Shown: piece after piece, positions 24,988 through 32,559 of the stretch
How the letters are laid out: every line of letters starts with the position of its first letter
Numbering within the stretch: position 1 is the stretch's first letter
Origin: a bacterium
Lineage (GTDB): Bacteria; Lernaellota; Lernaellaia; JACKCT01
DNA length: 64,000 nt
Direction of reading: 5' to 3'
Assembly: GCA_019912885.1 (NCBI GenBank)
Contig: JAIOHV010000090.1
Span: 1-64,000 of the forward strand
Translations under genes and position numbers: made by a program
The notes under the pieces: model-generated
What the model saw: the letters and a program-made list of their open reading frames with translations, nothing else
What the model was told of the DNA's origin: nothing
Databases searched by the model: none

Positions 24988-25658
24988 TCGTTCACCTCCC
25001 GGCTTACGGGGAATCCAAGGGATTGCCAGTCAAGAACGCCGTCTTCCATGCGCAACGCGCGATATCCGCTCGCCCGCAACAGCGCGACGGCCTCGACGGA
25101 AAGGACGCAATAGGGGCCGCGGCAATACGCGACGATCTCGCGGTCGCGCGGCAATTCGGCAAGGCGCCGCGTAAGTTCCCCGACGGGAATCGATAGCGCG
25201 CCCGGGATGTGGCCGGCCCGGTATTCTTCCGCGGGGCGAACGTCGAGTACGGAAACCTCGCCGCGCCGCACGCGCTCGATCAGCGCGCGGCGATCGACGG
25301 GTTCCATCACCCCGCGATCTTCCAGGAATTGCCGGGTGACATCGCGGATTTCGAGGAGCCTCGCGTCCGCGAGTTCGCGAAAAGCGCGGAAAAATTCGCC
25401 CACCTCGTCGCCGGCGAGCCGGTAGGTGACGTGTACGCCCTGCTTTTCGGTCTCGACGAGCCGCGCCCGCCGCAACACCTGAAGGTGGTGGGAGGTATTG
25501 GCTACCGATTGACCGGCGTGCCGGGAGAGGTCTTCCACCGAACGCGGCCCCTGGCAAAGCAGATCGAGCAATTCCAGGCGTGGACCGCTCGCGATCGCCT
25601 TTCCGAGGCGCGCGAGCTGGTCGAAAACCGTATTCTTGAATTCGCGGGCCGTCGGCAT
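24984..25658 (-). CDS. ArsR-type regulator fused to a rhodanese domain
   Basis: 224 aa. Residues about 1-100 are an ArsR winged helix (GPRLELLDLLCQGPRSVEDLS, SVANTSHHLQVLRRARLVE). Residues about 115-220 are a rhodanese (VSVLDVRPAEEYRAGHIPGA) with the active-site loop CRGPYC, the persulfide-forming Cys. Such fusions sense reactive sulfur or use it in signalling. It is the first gene of the sulfur operon, and a perfect palindrome lies 13 bases upstream of its ATG, so it probably represses its own operon until persulfide reacts with it. Confidence 0.92.
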   Translation of the reverse strand: MPTAREFKNTVFDQLARLGKAIASGPRLELLDLLCQGPRSVEDLSRHAGQSVANTSHHLQVLRRARLVETEKQGVHVTYRLAGDEVGEFFRAFRELADARLLEIRDVTRQFLEDRGVMEPVDRRALIERVRRGEVSVLDVRPAEEYRAGHIPGALSIPVGELTRRLAELPRDREIVAYCRGPYCVLSVEAVALLRASGYRALRMEDGVLDWQSLGFPVSREVNE

Positions 25659-25670
25659 GTCATTCCTCGT

Positions 25671-25694
25671 ATAATCAAACGAACATTTGATTAT
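25671..25694 (-). promoter_or_regulatory. Palindromic operator of the ArsR-rhodanese operon
   Basis: ATAATCAAA-N6-TTTGATTAT, a perfect 9-bp inverted repeat in AT-rich DNA inside an otherwise GC-rich region. Its near edge lies 13 bases before the regulator ATG, overlapping the expected promoter. Size and AT-rich arms fit ArsR-family sites. Confidence 0.7.
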
Positions 25695-25801
25695 TTAGCG
25701 GAGCGACGTTGCCTTGTCAAGCGGCCTGGACCGCTAACGTGGTGAGAAGGAGGCCGCAAGAGCGGTTGCGATCGCCATGTGGGAGACGGTCAAAAAAAAC
25801 A

Positions 25802-25823
25802 GCCCGCGCGATCAGGCGCGGGC
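25802..25823 (-). terminator. Bidirectional terminator at the end of the outer-membrane conduit operon
   Basis: GCCCGCGC-GATCAG-GCGCGGGC, a perfect 8-bp stem. On the minus strand it is followed closely by T8 (25792-25799 complement), and on the plus strand by T7. It lies 27 bases past the stop of the tetrahaem cytochrome gene. Confidence 0.85.
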
Positions 25824-25849
25824 CGTCTATTTTTTTCCGGGCGTTTCGG

Positions 25850-26242
25850 TCAGCTATTGTGGCACTTCGTGCAGTCGGCCGGTTTCGGGAAGACGGGGCC
25901 CTTTCCCTGTTCCTTGTGGCATTTCACGCAACCATCATGGAAGGCCTTTTTCGCCGGCATGGCTTTTTTGCCCTGCCAGGCGTTTTCCTTGCCGTCTTTC
26001 GTGTGGCACTCGGAGCACTTCGTGCCCGTGCCCTTGGCGTCGGCATGGTGGCAGGCCTGGCAATCCTTCTTCGCGTACTCCAGGTGCTTCGGGTGATCGA
26101 ACGTCACCGGCGGCTTGGTCGCCTGGCCGTCGATCGTAATCTTCACCGGCTTGTCCGGCGGTGTGTCGGAAGCCGCGATCACGATGCTGACGAGCGCCAG
26201 CGCCGCGACGGACACAATGAAGAGCGTCACAAACTTTTTCAC
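25850..26242 (-). CDS. Periplasmic tetrahaem cytochrome c3 family protein
   Basis: 130 aa. A signal peptide (MKKFVTLFIVSVAALALVSI) precedes a small Lys-rich domain with four CXXCH sites (CQACH, CSECH, CVKCH, CTKCH) and the His-rich start VTFDHPKHLEYAKKDC typical of cytochromes c3/c7. It is a likely soluble shuttle between inner-membrane quinol oxidases and the outer-membrane conduit encoded in the same operon. It is the last gene before the terminator. A gap of 75 bases to the preceding gene, with its own GGAAGGTG site, allows independent translation. Confidence 0.9.
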   Translation of the reverse strand: MKKFVTLFIVSVAALALVSIVIAASDTPPDKPVKITIDGQATKPPVTFDHPKHLEYAKKDCQACHHADAKGTGTKCSECHTKDGKENAWQGKKAMPAKKAFHDGCVKCHKEQGKGPVFPKPADCTKCHNS

Positions 26243-26317
26243 TGAACACCTTCCTTCCGGGCGGGTTGAGGTTCCATGTTTCGCGGCTCGCGGCGGCCGC
26301 CCTGGCGCCGCGTTCCG

Positions 26318-27373
26318 TCAAAGTCCCGGGTAGGCGTGACAATCATTGCAGGCGACGCCGGTATCACCGCCTCGCAGTTGTTCGCCGTGACAACGCGTGG
26401 CGCAGGAGTCGTCGCCGTTTGCGAGAACCCGGTCGCCATGCCCGTCGTTCGTCCAGTTTGTATCGTGAGGATACAAATCGTGGCATGTGAAGCAAGAGAC
26501 GTTTGTGTTTTCGCCCGCGAAGTCCTGCCCGTGGCAAGCCGCGCAGGAGGCCGGCCCGCCCGCCTCGATGACATCCGCGCCGTGCTCGGTCGGATTCGCA
26601 TAGCCGCCCGGATGCGGGTAGGTCGTGTGGCACTGTTGGCACGACACGTCGCTGCCGCCGCCGTTCAGATCCTCGCCGTGACAGTTCGTCGCGCAGCCGC
26701 CCTTTCCTTCGTCGAGGACGTGACGGCCGTGTTCGTCCTTTTCCGACCAGTCATCCGCGTGCGGGTAGAGCGCGTGGCACTGCGTGCACGAAACGTCCGC
26801 CATCCCGCCGCCAAGCTGTTCGCCGTGGCAGGCCGTGGCGCAGTTTTCGTCGCGGCCGTTGTTCGCGTCGTACACGCCGTGCGCGTCGGGCGCGGCCCAG
26901 CCGGTTTCGTGCGGATAGAGATCGTGGCACGTATAACACGAGACGCCCGAGTCGCCACCTTCGTAGTCCTCGCCGTGGCAGGCCGTGGCGCACGTTTCGC
27001 CCCCGGTCGGAAGCGCGGTGAGGCCGTGGTTTTCGATCTCCTCCCACGCGTCGGCGTGCGGGTAGGTCTTGTGGCAGACAAAACACGACACCTGCGACCA
27101 ACCGCCTTCCCAGTCGTGCCCATGACACTCGGCGCAGTCCTCGGTCCCGGTCTCGATCGCGGCCAGGCCGTGGACCTTCGGGTTGCTCCAGCCGGCGGGG
27201 TGCGGATAGGCGTCGCCCGAGATCGCGTGATCGTCGGCCATGTCCGTGGGCGCGTCGGCGTTCGGCGACGCGCAACCCCATTCGGCCGCGAACGCGACCG
27301 CCGCGAACAGGAGGAACAGGAGGCTTGCCCGGCGGGGCCGGCGTTTCGTGCGTTTTTGCGTGTTGCGTTTCAT
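26318..27373 (-). CDS. Exported 12-site multihaem cytochrome of six dihaem modules, probable lipoprotein
   Basis: 351 aa. A basic N-terminus and hydrophobic segment end at AAEWGC, a plausible though non-ideal lipobox. The mature part is six near-identical modules of about 50 residues. Each has a first site (CAECH, CATACH, CATACH, CATNCH, CAACH, CATRCH) and then VSC..CH..YPH with a regular CXXCH. Thus eight sites are CXXCH and four are CXXXCH. Sequence between sites is Gly/Asp-rich (GEDYEGGDSGVSC). It follows the barrel and 12-haem genes and is the best candidate for the outer, surface-facing cytochrome of the conduit. Confidence 0.82.
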   Translation of the reverse strand: MKRNTQKRTKRRPRRASLLFLLFAAVAFAAEWGCASPNADAPTDMADDHAISGDAYPHPAGWSNPKVHGLAAIETGTEDCAECHGHDWEGGWSQVSCFVCHKTYPHADAWEEIENHGLTALPTGGETCATACHGEDYEGGDSGVSCYTCHDLYPHETGWAAPDAHGVYDANNGRDENCATACHGEQLGGGMADVSCTQCHALYPHADDWSEKDEHGRHVLDEGKGGCATNCHGEDLNGGGSDVSCQQCHTTYPHPGGYANPTEHGADVIEAGGPASCAACHGQDFAGENTNVSCFTCHDLYPHDTNWTNDGHGDRVLANGDDSCATRCHGEQLRGGDTGVACNDCHAYPGL

Positions 27374-27383
27374 CGCAAGCCCC

Positions 27384-28433
27384 CTATCGCCCGTGACATT
27401 CGGCGCACATGCGATCCGAGCGATCCATGCGCCCCGGATCCCAGTTTTTGGGGTGCGGATTGAGGCCGAGCGACTCGCGATGGCAGGTGCGGCAGTCGCC
27501 CGGGCCGCCGCGATCGTGGCAGCTTGCGCAGTTCACGATTTCGGTACGCGCCTTTTTCCCGTGGAAGTTCGGCGAGCCCTCGCTCATCCACCCGGCGGGG
27601 TGCTTGTAGTGTGTTTTGTCGCCGCGAGCGCCGACGCCGCTTTGCGCGTGGCAGCTATTGCACTCGCTGATGCCGTGGCACTTCATGCAGTCGCTTGCGT
27701 CGACCTTGGCCTCGAAGCGATGCGTCGTCTGCCAGTCGCCCCGGTGGATGAGGCCCGCGCGGACCTTCTCCGGGTATTTCAGCGACGGTTTCAAATCTTC
27801 CTTCTTGCTGTGACAGTCCAGGCAATACGACTCGGTGTGGCATTGCGCGCACGATACGGCGGACTTGCGCGCGTATTCGGGATGCCGCGAGAGGAAGTCG
27901 TTCGCGTGCTCGAAGGACGCGAGTTTTTTCAGGCCCATCGGCTCCATGCCGATGTGGCACTTACGGCACAGCATTTTGTCGAGGTCTTCGGCGTGGCAGT
28001 CCTTGCAGGAGGCGTGATTCGGCATCTTGATCGCCGTCGGCGTTTCGCCCGCGTGGCAGGCCGAGCATTCGAGATCGACCTCCATATGTGCCGCGTGCGA
28101 AAAGAGGATGTCGCGCCGTTCGCTTTTTCGTTCGACGAATCCCACGCTTTTGGCGTCGTCGTGGCATTCGGCGCAGACGGCCGTGCTGACGGGCTTTGTC
28201 ATTACGCCGCTGTCCGCGGCGATGCCGGTGTGGCAGTTCGCGCATTCCATGCCGAAGTCGGGGACGAGATGGATCCCGTGCACCTTTTCGGGCGCGACGC
28301 CCTTGTCAGCGGATTCACCAGTTTTCGCGGTCAGCGCGAGTTGCAGGATCAGGATCACCACGAACGCGATGAACAGGAAGCGGCGGTCTCTTCGGGCGCG
28401 CGACCGGGCGCGCTCTTTGGTGAGAGCGTTCAT
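27384..28433 (-). CDS. Periplasmic dodecahaem cytochrome c of the conduit
   Basis: 349 aa from ATG 28433 (MNALTKERARSRARRDRR). A single N-terminal hydrophobic helix (FLFIAFVVILILQLALTA) acts as a signal or anchor. Twelve CXXCH sites follow: CANCH, CAECH, CSACH, CKDCH, CRKCH, CAQCH, CLDCH, CMKCH, CNSCH, CASCH, CRTCH, CAECH. Its start overlaps the barrel gene stop by 4 bases (ATGA), so the two products are made in step, as expected for a cytochrome that plugs into a porin (compare OmaB with OmbB in Geobacter). Which side it faces is inferred. Confidence 0.87.
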   Translation of the reverse strand: MNALTKERARSRARRDRRFLFIAFVVILILQLALTAKTGESADKGVAPEKVHGIHLVPDFGMECANCHTGIAADSGVMTKPVSTAVCAECHDDAKSVGFVERKSERRDILFSHAAHMEVDLECSACHAGETPTAIKMPNHASCKDCHAEDLDKMLCRKCHIGMEPMGLKKLASFEHANDFLSRHPEYARKSAVSCAQCHTESYCLDCHSKKEDLKPSLKYPEKVRAGLIHRGDWQTTHRFEAKVDASDCMKCHGISECNSCHAQSGVGARGDKTHYKHPAGWMSEGSPNFHGKKARTEIVNCASCHDRGGPGDCRTCHRESLGLNPHPKNWDPGRMDRSDRMCAECHGR

Positions 28434-29707
28434 ATCGGCCGCTCCATGTTGAAGCCAAGGCGAAGCAGGCCCTGGTACTCGGCGTCGTAATACGGGCCGG
28501 ACCGGAAGATGCTCGTGGCCTGGACGTCCCAATGGGACCAGAAGCGCCAGCCAAGCGACAGATCGCCGTCAAACGCCGTGTCGACTTCGTAGATCGACCG
28601 GTCCAGGAACGCGGCCGTGGCGTTGGCCGCGACGTGCCAGTCGGTCAGGAACTTTTGGTATACGTAGGCGCGGGCCTCGTCGTATCCGTTGTCGTCGCGA
28701 TCCAGCCGGGCGCCGCGCAGGCCGAAAACGTTGTCACGGGTCTCGCCCCAGAGAATCTCGACCCCCCCGCCGGCGCGAGTCGCATCATCGGCTTCGTCGT
28801 ACACATATTGGCCGACGGACCCGATGACGCGCACGCGCCGTGCGAGCAGGTAGGATAGTTCTCCGTCGATTTCGTTGATGGTTTCGGCGGAGAAGACGGT
28901 GAAGTAGCTCGTCCGGCCCAGAAACGCGGTCGGGACGATGTATCGATAAAACCCCGAGAGCCGAAGATCGGTCAGGGGGTAGACGTTCAGGTTGCCCGTG
29001 GCGTCGTAAAGCTCTTCGAAGATGAGGTCATACGACGCGTGTCCGATCAGGTCGACGTGCGGATCCGGCGCGATGTAGAGGTCCGCGCCGAGGGCGTCCC
29101 GGTCCGCCTCGCCTTCCTCGTAGAACGCATGGTAGGACGCACCGATCTCAAGGTAGTTCCGCCACGCATACGAGGCGCGTCCGCCGTAGCCGTAATCTTC
29201 GTCGCGCAGGCCGATCTTCGAGAAAACGGGGATACCGCCGAAGGCGCGGAGCGCGAATCCGCCGAATGGGCGGCAAACGAGGTCGATGCCGTCGATGTTC
29301 TCCGCCGTGACGCCGGCGACCACGAAGTGCCGGCCCGCGTACACGGTCAGCAGATCTTCGAAGGCGTCCCAGCGAACGTAAAAATAGGTCAGATCGGCGT
29401 CGCCGGGACCTTCTTGATCCGGATTTTCGGGCTCGGCCAAGTCTCCGCGCGCCCAGCCGCCGAAATGCATCGTCAGGCCGGTTGACCCGATACTCTGGGC
29501 GTGAATGTCCGCGAATTCGTATAGGGCGATGTGGCGGTCGCCGTCGCCGTCGTAATACGACTGGAAGGCGTAGGGGATTGTCCGGGAGGAGCCGTAATAC
29601 TCGACCGCATCCGCCGGCGCGGGACACAGGGCACCCAGGGCGACAAGGACGGCGAACGAGACCAGAGCCTGCCGTATCCGCCGTTTTTTCGCCTGGAATC
29701 GCTGCAT
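28430..29707 (-). CDS. Outer-membrane beta-barrel protein of a porin-cytochrome conduit
   Basis: 425 aa from ATG 29707 (MQRFQAKKRRIRQAL), with GAGGAG upstream. A signal peptide ends at ADA before VEYYGSS. The mature protein is rich in alternating aromatic and polar residues in strand-turn-strand patterns (LTYFYVRWDAFEDLLTVYAG, LRLSGFYRYI) with acidic loops, consistent with a barrel of around 18-22 strands. It ends RLGFNMERPI without the usual terminal Phe. It contains no haem motif. Being first in an operon with three multihaem cytochromes, it is the probable sheath of a transmembrane electron conduit. Confidence 0.78.
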   Translation of the reverse strand: MQRFQAKKRRIRQALVSFAVLVALGALCPAPADAVEYYGSSRTIPYAFQSYYDGDGDRHIALYEFADIHAQSIGSTGLTMHFGGWARGDLAEPENPDQEGPGDADLTYFYVRWDAFEDLLTVYAGRHFVVAGVTAENIDGIDLVCRPFGGFALRAFGGIPVFSKIGLRDEDYGYGGRASYAWRNYLEIGASYHAFYEEGEADRDALGADLYIAPDPHVDLIGHASYDLIFEELYDATGNLNVYPLTDLRLSGFYRYIVPTAFLGRTSYFTVFSAETINEIDGELSYLLARRVRVIGSVGQYVYDEADDATRAGGGVEILWGETRDNVFGLRGARLDRDDNGYDEARAYVYQKFLTDWHVAANATAAFLDRSIYEVDTAFDGDLSLGWRFWSHWDVQATSIFRSGPYYDAEYQGLLRLGFNMERPI

Positions 29708-29736
29708 CGCACACTCCTCGTACTCGTCCCGTTCAA

Positions 29737-29758
29737 GGGAATGAGCAAGCGCGATGCC
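29737..29758 (-). promoter_or_regulatory. Sigma-54 type promoter of the conduit operon
   Basis: Minus strand GGCAT-CGCGCT-TGCTC-ATTCCC, preceded by T (TGGCAT), with GG-N10-GC spacing; a close match to TGGCAC-N5-TTGCW. The predicted start is near 29733, about 26 bases before the barrel ATG. It shares GGCAY-N6-TGCTC-WTTCCC with the promoters at 18670-18691 and 19031-19052. Confidence 0.65.
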
Positions 29759-30158
29759 ACCGCTAAGAATCGCAAAATTCAACGATTTCGGAGCTTTTTG
29801 GGCCACCGCCCGGGCCGGGACCGCCCCGTCCGGTGTCGGTTCGCTGCTTTTCCGTTCTCAAACTCGTACCGGCGCGCCTGGTCATACCCGCTTCCTGACG
29901 GTCGCGGTTCTAATCAAATTCCCGCGGCAAGGCCGCCGGTCGAGTCGACCATTTTCGCGATTCCCCGGGCTACGGAGCCCCCTGGGCGCGGCGCGGCCCT
30001 TCGTCCAGATTCGGAGCGGCAAAAAAACGGCCAACCTCTAACAATTCCTCCAGATGCCGGCGCCAGACCCGGCGGACTGGAGTATGGAAGTAAGCAAGGC
30101 GCGGGCGGGCGACGCACCGGCCTTCCGACAAATCGCGACATAAAGAAGGGGGAATATC
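29759..30158. other. Gene-free spacer with a nested hairpin before the beta-helix gene
   Basis: No coding region is supported here. At 30048-30082 there is a nested inverted repeat: CTCCAG / CTGGAG outside and GCCGG / CCGGC inside. It is followed about 65 bases later by AGAAGGGGG and the ATG of the next gene, and it may be a leader RNA structure. I see no match to a known riboswitch consensus. Confidence 0.35.
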
Positions 30159-32297
30159 ATGGCGATTCGAGGTAGCAGCCGCCCGGAACGCGTCCTTTTC
30201 ATCGGGCTTGCCGTCGCGGCCGCGGTGTTCGGAACGGCCGCCGGCGCCCTGGGCGCGACTTTCAATGTGGACTCGGTGCTCGACGCGGTGGACGCCAATC
30301 CCGGCGACGGCGTGTGCGCGACGGCGGTCAACGTATGCAGCCTGCGCGCGGCGATCATGGAGGCGAACGCGCTCGACCACAGTTCCAACACGATCAACGT
30401 GCCGGCGGGCACCTACAACCTTTCGATCGCGCCCAGCGGCGAGACGGATGCGAACGGCGACCTCGACATCCTCGTCCCGCTCGACCTCAAAGGCGCCGGC
30501 GCGAGCCTGACGGTGATCGATCCGCAGGGTGCAAGCCGCGCAATCCAGATCAAGGACCCGGCCGACGAGGACTTCATTGTCAACATCCTCGACGTGACGA
30601 TCCAGAACGGGGATCAGAGCCACGGCGGGGGTCTGGCGAACGACGGCGGCTTCGTACAGATGTACCGCGTGATCGTGCGCGACAGCTTCGCGTTCAGCCA
30701 GGGCGGCGGCATCATCAACACGAACGACGCGCGGCTCGAGATGCACGACTGCGAGGTACGCGACAACACCACGGCGGCGCGCGGCGGCGGCATCGACAAC
30801 GTGGGCAGCAGCGTGCTGAAGCTCTACCGCACGACGATCGCGGGCAATACCGCGAACCAGGGCGGCGGCATCCGCAGCATCGACGGCGTGTTACGGCTCG
30901 AGGACAGCACCGTCAGCGGCAACTTCGCCGAGTTCTCCGGCGGCGGCATCCTGCAAAGCGGTGTGACGCACCTCGCGAGTTCGACGATCGCCAACAATAC
31001 GGCCGACCAGGACCTGGGCGGCGGCGTCCGTAATCTGGACGGGACGGTGCAAGCCTGGAATACCATCGTCGCGACCAACGCGACCAACACTTTCGGCCCC
31101 GGCGGGCATGACTGCGTCGGCGATTTCACGGCCGATTTCGCGACGATTCTCGGAAGCGGCGACGGCTGCAACGTCCTTGGCGGCATCTTCGCGATGATCG
31201 GCGACGACAACGACCCGATCGACCCGATGATCGGTTCGCTCGGCTCAAACGGCGGCCCGACGCGCACGCACAATCTGCTGGCGGGCAGCCCGGCCATCGA
31301 CGCGGGTACGACCGCCGTGCCGCCGGACATTTTTGCTTGCAACGCAACCGACCAGCGCGGCGTTCCCCGTCCGCTGGACGGCGATGTGAACGGCATCCCG
31401 CGCTGCGACATCGGCTCATTCGAATACCCGCCGCCGGACGACGGCGACGGTGTGAACGGGTTTCTGGAGGATCAGGCGCCCAACGACGGCGACGGCAACG
31501 GCGACGGCATTCCCGACAAGTGGCAGCCGCACGTGGCTTCGATTCCCAACGACGTGACCGGCGAAACCGTAACCATCGAGGCGCCCGAAGGCGCCCTTCT
31601 CGAAGATGTCGATACGATGCCGAATCCCTCCCCCGGCGACATGCCGCCGGGCGCCGAATTTCCGGTGGGATTTTTCACCTTCACCATCGTCGGCGTCTCG
31701 CCCGCCCTGGTGAACGTATGGATGCCGGCGGGCGTCATGGTGGACGCTTGGTTCAAATACGGTCCGACGCCGTTTGATCCGTTCGATCACTGGTACGATT
31801 TCAACTTCGACGGCGCGACCGGCGTCTTCCTGACGTTTCCCGATCACCTGACGCTGCGTTTCGTGGACGGCTTCCGGGGCGATCACGACCTGGCGGTCAA
31901 TGGCGAGATCTTCGAGCCGGGCGGGCCGTCGTTCGTGCTGCCGTTGCCGGTGGATATCAAGCCCGGCAACGCGCAAAACAAAATCAATCCCACAAGCAAC
32001 GGCACGATCGACGTCGCGCTGCTTTCGACCGAATCTTACGACGCGCCTGCGCGCACCGACGCCGAATCGCTGACGTTCGGACATATGGGCGACGAGGATT
32101 CGCTTGTCCACGAAGGCAACGGCGACGCGAAATGCAAAGTGAAGGACGCGAACGGCGATGGCCTCGCCGACCTGGTCTGCAAATTTTCCGTCGAGGATGC
32201 CGCGTTCGTCGCGGGAGATACCGAGGGCGTCCTGAAGGGAGAGACGACAAACGGATTCGCGTTCCAGGGATCGGACACCGTGCAGACGGTCCCGTGA
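30159..32297 (+). CDS. Secreted beta-helix surface protein with CSLREA and choice-of-anchor domains
   Basis: 712 aa. The signal peptide ends at AGALGA. It is followed by a CSLREA-type region (DGVCATAVNVCSLRAAIMEA), then a right-handed parallel beta-helix (about 120-330) with repeated turns such as GGGIDN, GGGIRS and GGGILQS. Next come a choice-of-anchor Q-like segment (LAGSPAIDAG), a choice-of-anchor U-like domain (PVGFFTFTIVGVSPALVNV, WFKYGPTPFDPFDHWYDF) and a C-terminal VDIKPGNAQNKINPTSNGTI domain. Such proteins are exported adhesins or polysaccharide-binding proteins. No catalytic residues of pectate lyases are evident. Confidence 0.8.
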   Translation: MAIRGSSRPERVLFIGLAVAAAVFGTAAGALGATFNVDSVLDAVDANPGDGVCATAVNVCSLRAAIMEANALDHSSNTINVPAGTYNLSIAPSGETDANGDLDILVPLDLKGAGASLTVIDPQGASRAIQIKDPADEDFIVNILDVTIQNGDQSHGGGLANDGGFVQMYRVIVRDSFAFSQGGGIINTNDARLEMHDCEVRDNTTAARGGGIDNVGSSVLKLYRTTIAGNTANQGGGIRSIDGVLRLEDSTVSGNFAEFSGGGILQSGVTHLASSTIANNTADQDLGGGVRNLDGTVQAWNTIVATNATNTFGPGGHDCVGDFTADFATILGSGDGCNVLGGIFAMIGDDNDPIDPMIGSLGSNGGPTRTHNLLAGSPAIDAGTTAVPPDIFACNATDQRGVPRPLDGDVNGIPRCDIGSFEYPPPDDGDGVNGFLEDQAPNDGDGNGDGIPDKWQPHVASIPNDVTGETVTIEAPEGALLEDVDTMPNPSPGDMPPGAEFPVGFFTFTIVGVSPALVNVWMPAGVMVDAWFKYGPTPFDPFDHWYDFNFDGATGVFLTFPDHLTLRFVDGFRGDHDLAVNGEIFEPGGPSFVLPLPVDIKPGNAQNKINPTSNGTIDVALLSTESYDAPARTDAESLTFGHMGDEDSLVHEGNGDAKCKVKDANGDGLADLVCKFSVEDAAFVAGDTEGVLKGETTNGFAFQGSDTVQTVP

Positions 32298-32327
32298 CCC
32301 CCACCGTCAAGCGACGCCGGATCGAGC

Positions 32328-32360
32328 AACGGGGACGGGGCCGGCGCCCCTCCCCGTTTT
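32328..32360 (+). terminator. Rho-independent terminator after the beta-helix gene
   Basis: AACGGGG and GGGGC pair with GCCCC and CCCCGTT around a short CGG-type loop, with one bulged base, ending in TTTT and then AAGTTATTTTT. It lies 30 bases past the stop. Confidence 0.7.
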
Positions 32361-32559
32361 CAAGTTATTTTTCGTTAATGGCGTGACGAGACGATCGCCA
32401 AAAACCATGCGATACCGCGTATTTGGGCATTGTAATTTATCTCACGACGGAAATTTTCGAATTCATTTTCCACGCTCATGCGTGTATAGGATTGGGAAGG
32501 CGACGATTTCTAAAGCTTCGGCGCGGTGATGCACCCGCGACGCGGTGGCGAGAAAAAAT

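Noticed and set aside
29759-30158. Cyclic-di-GMP (GEMM) riboswitch upstream of the surface protein
   Set aside because: A CGACGCACCGGCC stretch is reminiscent of one strand, but the paired stems and tetraloop/receptor cannot be built from the surrounding bases.
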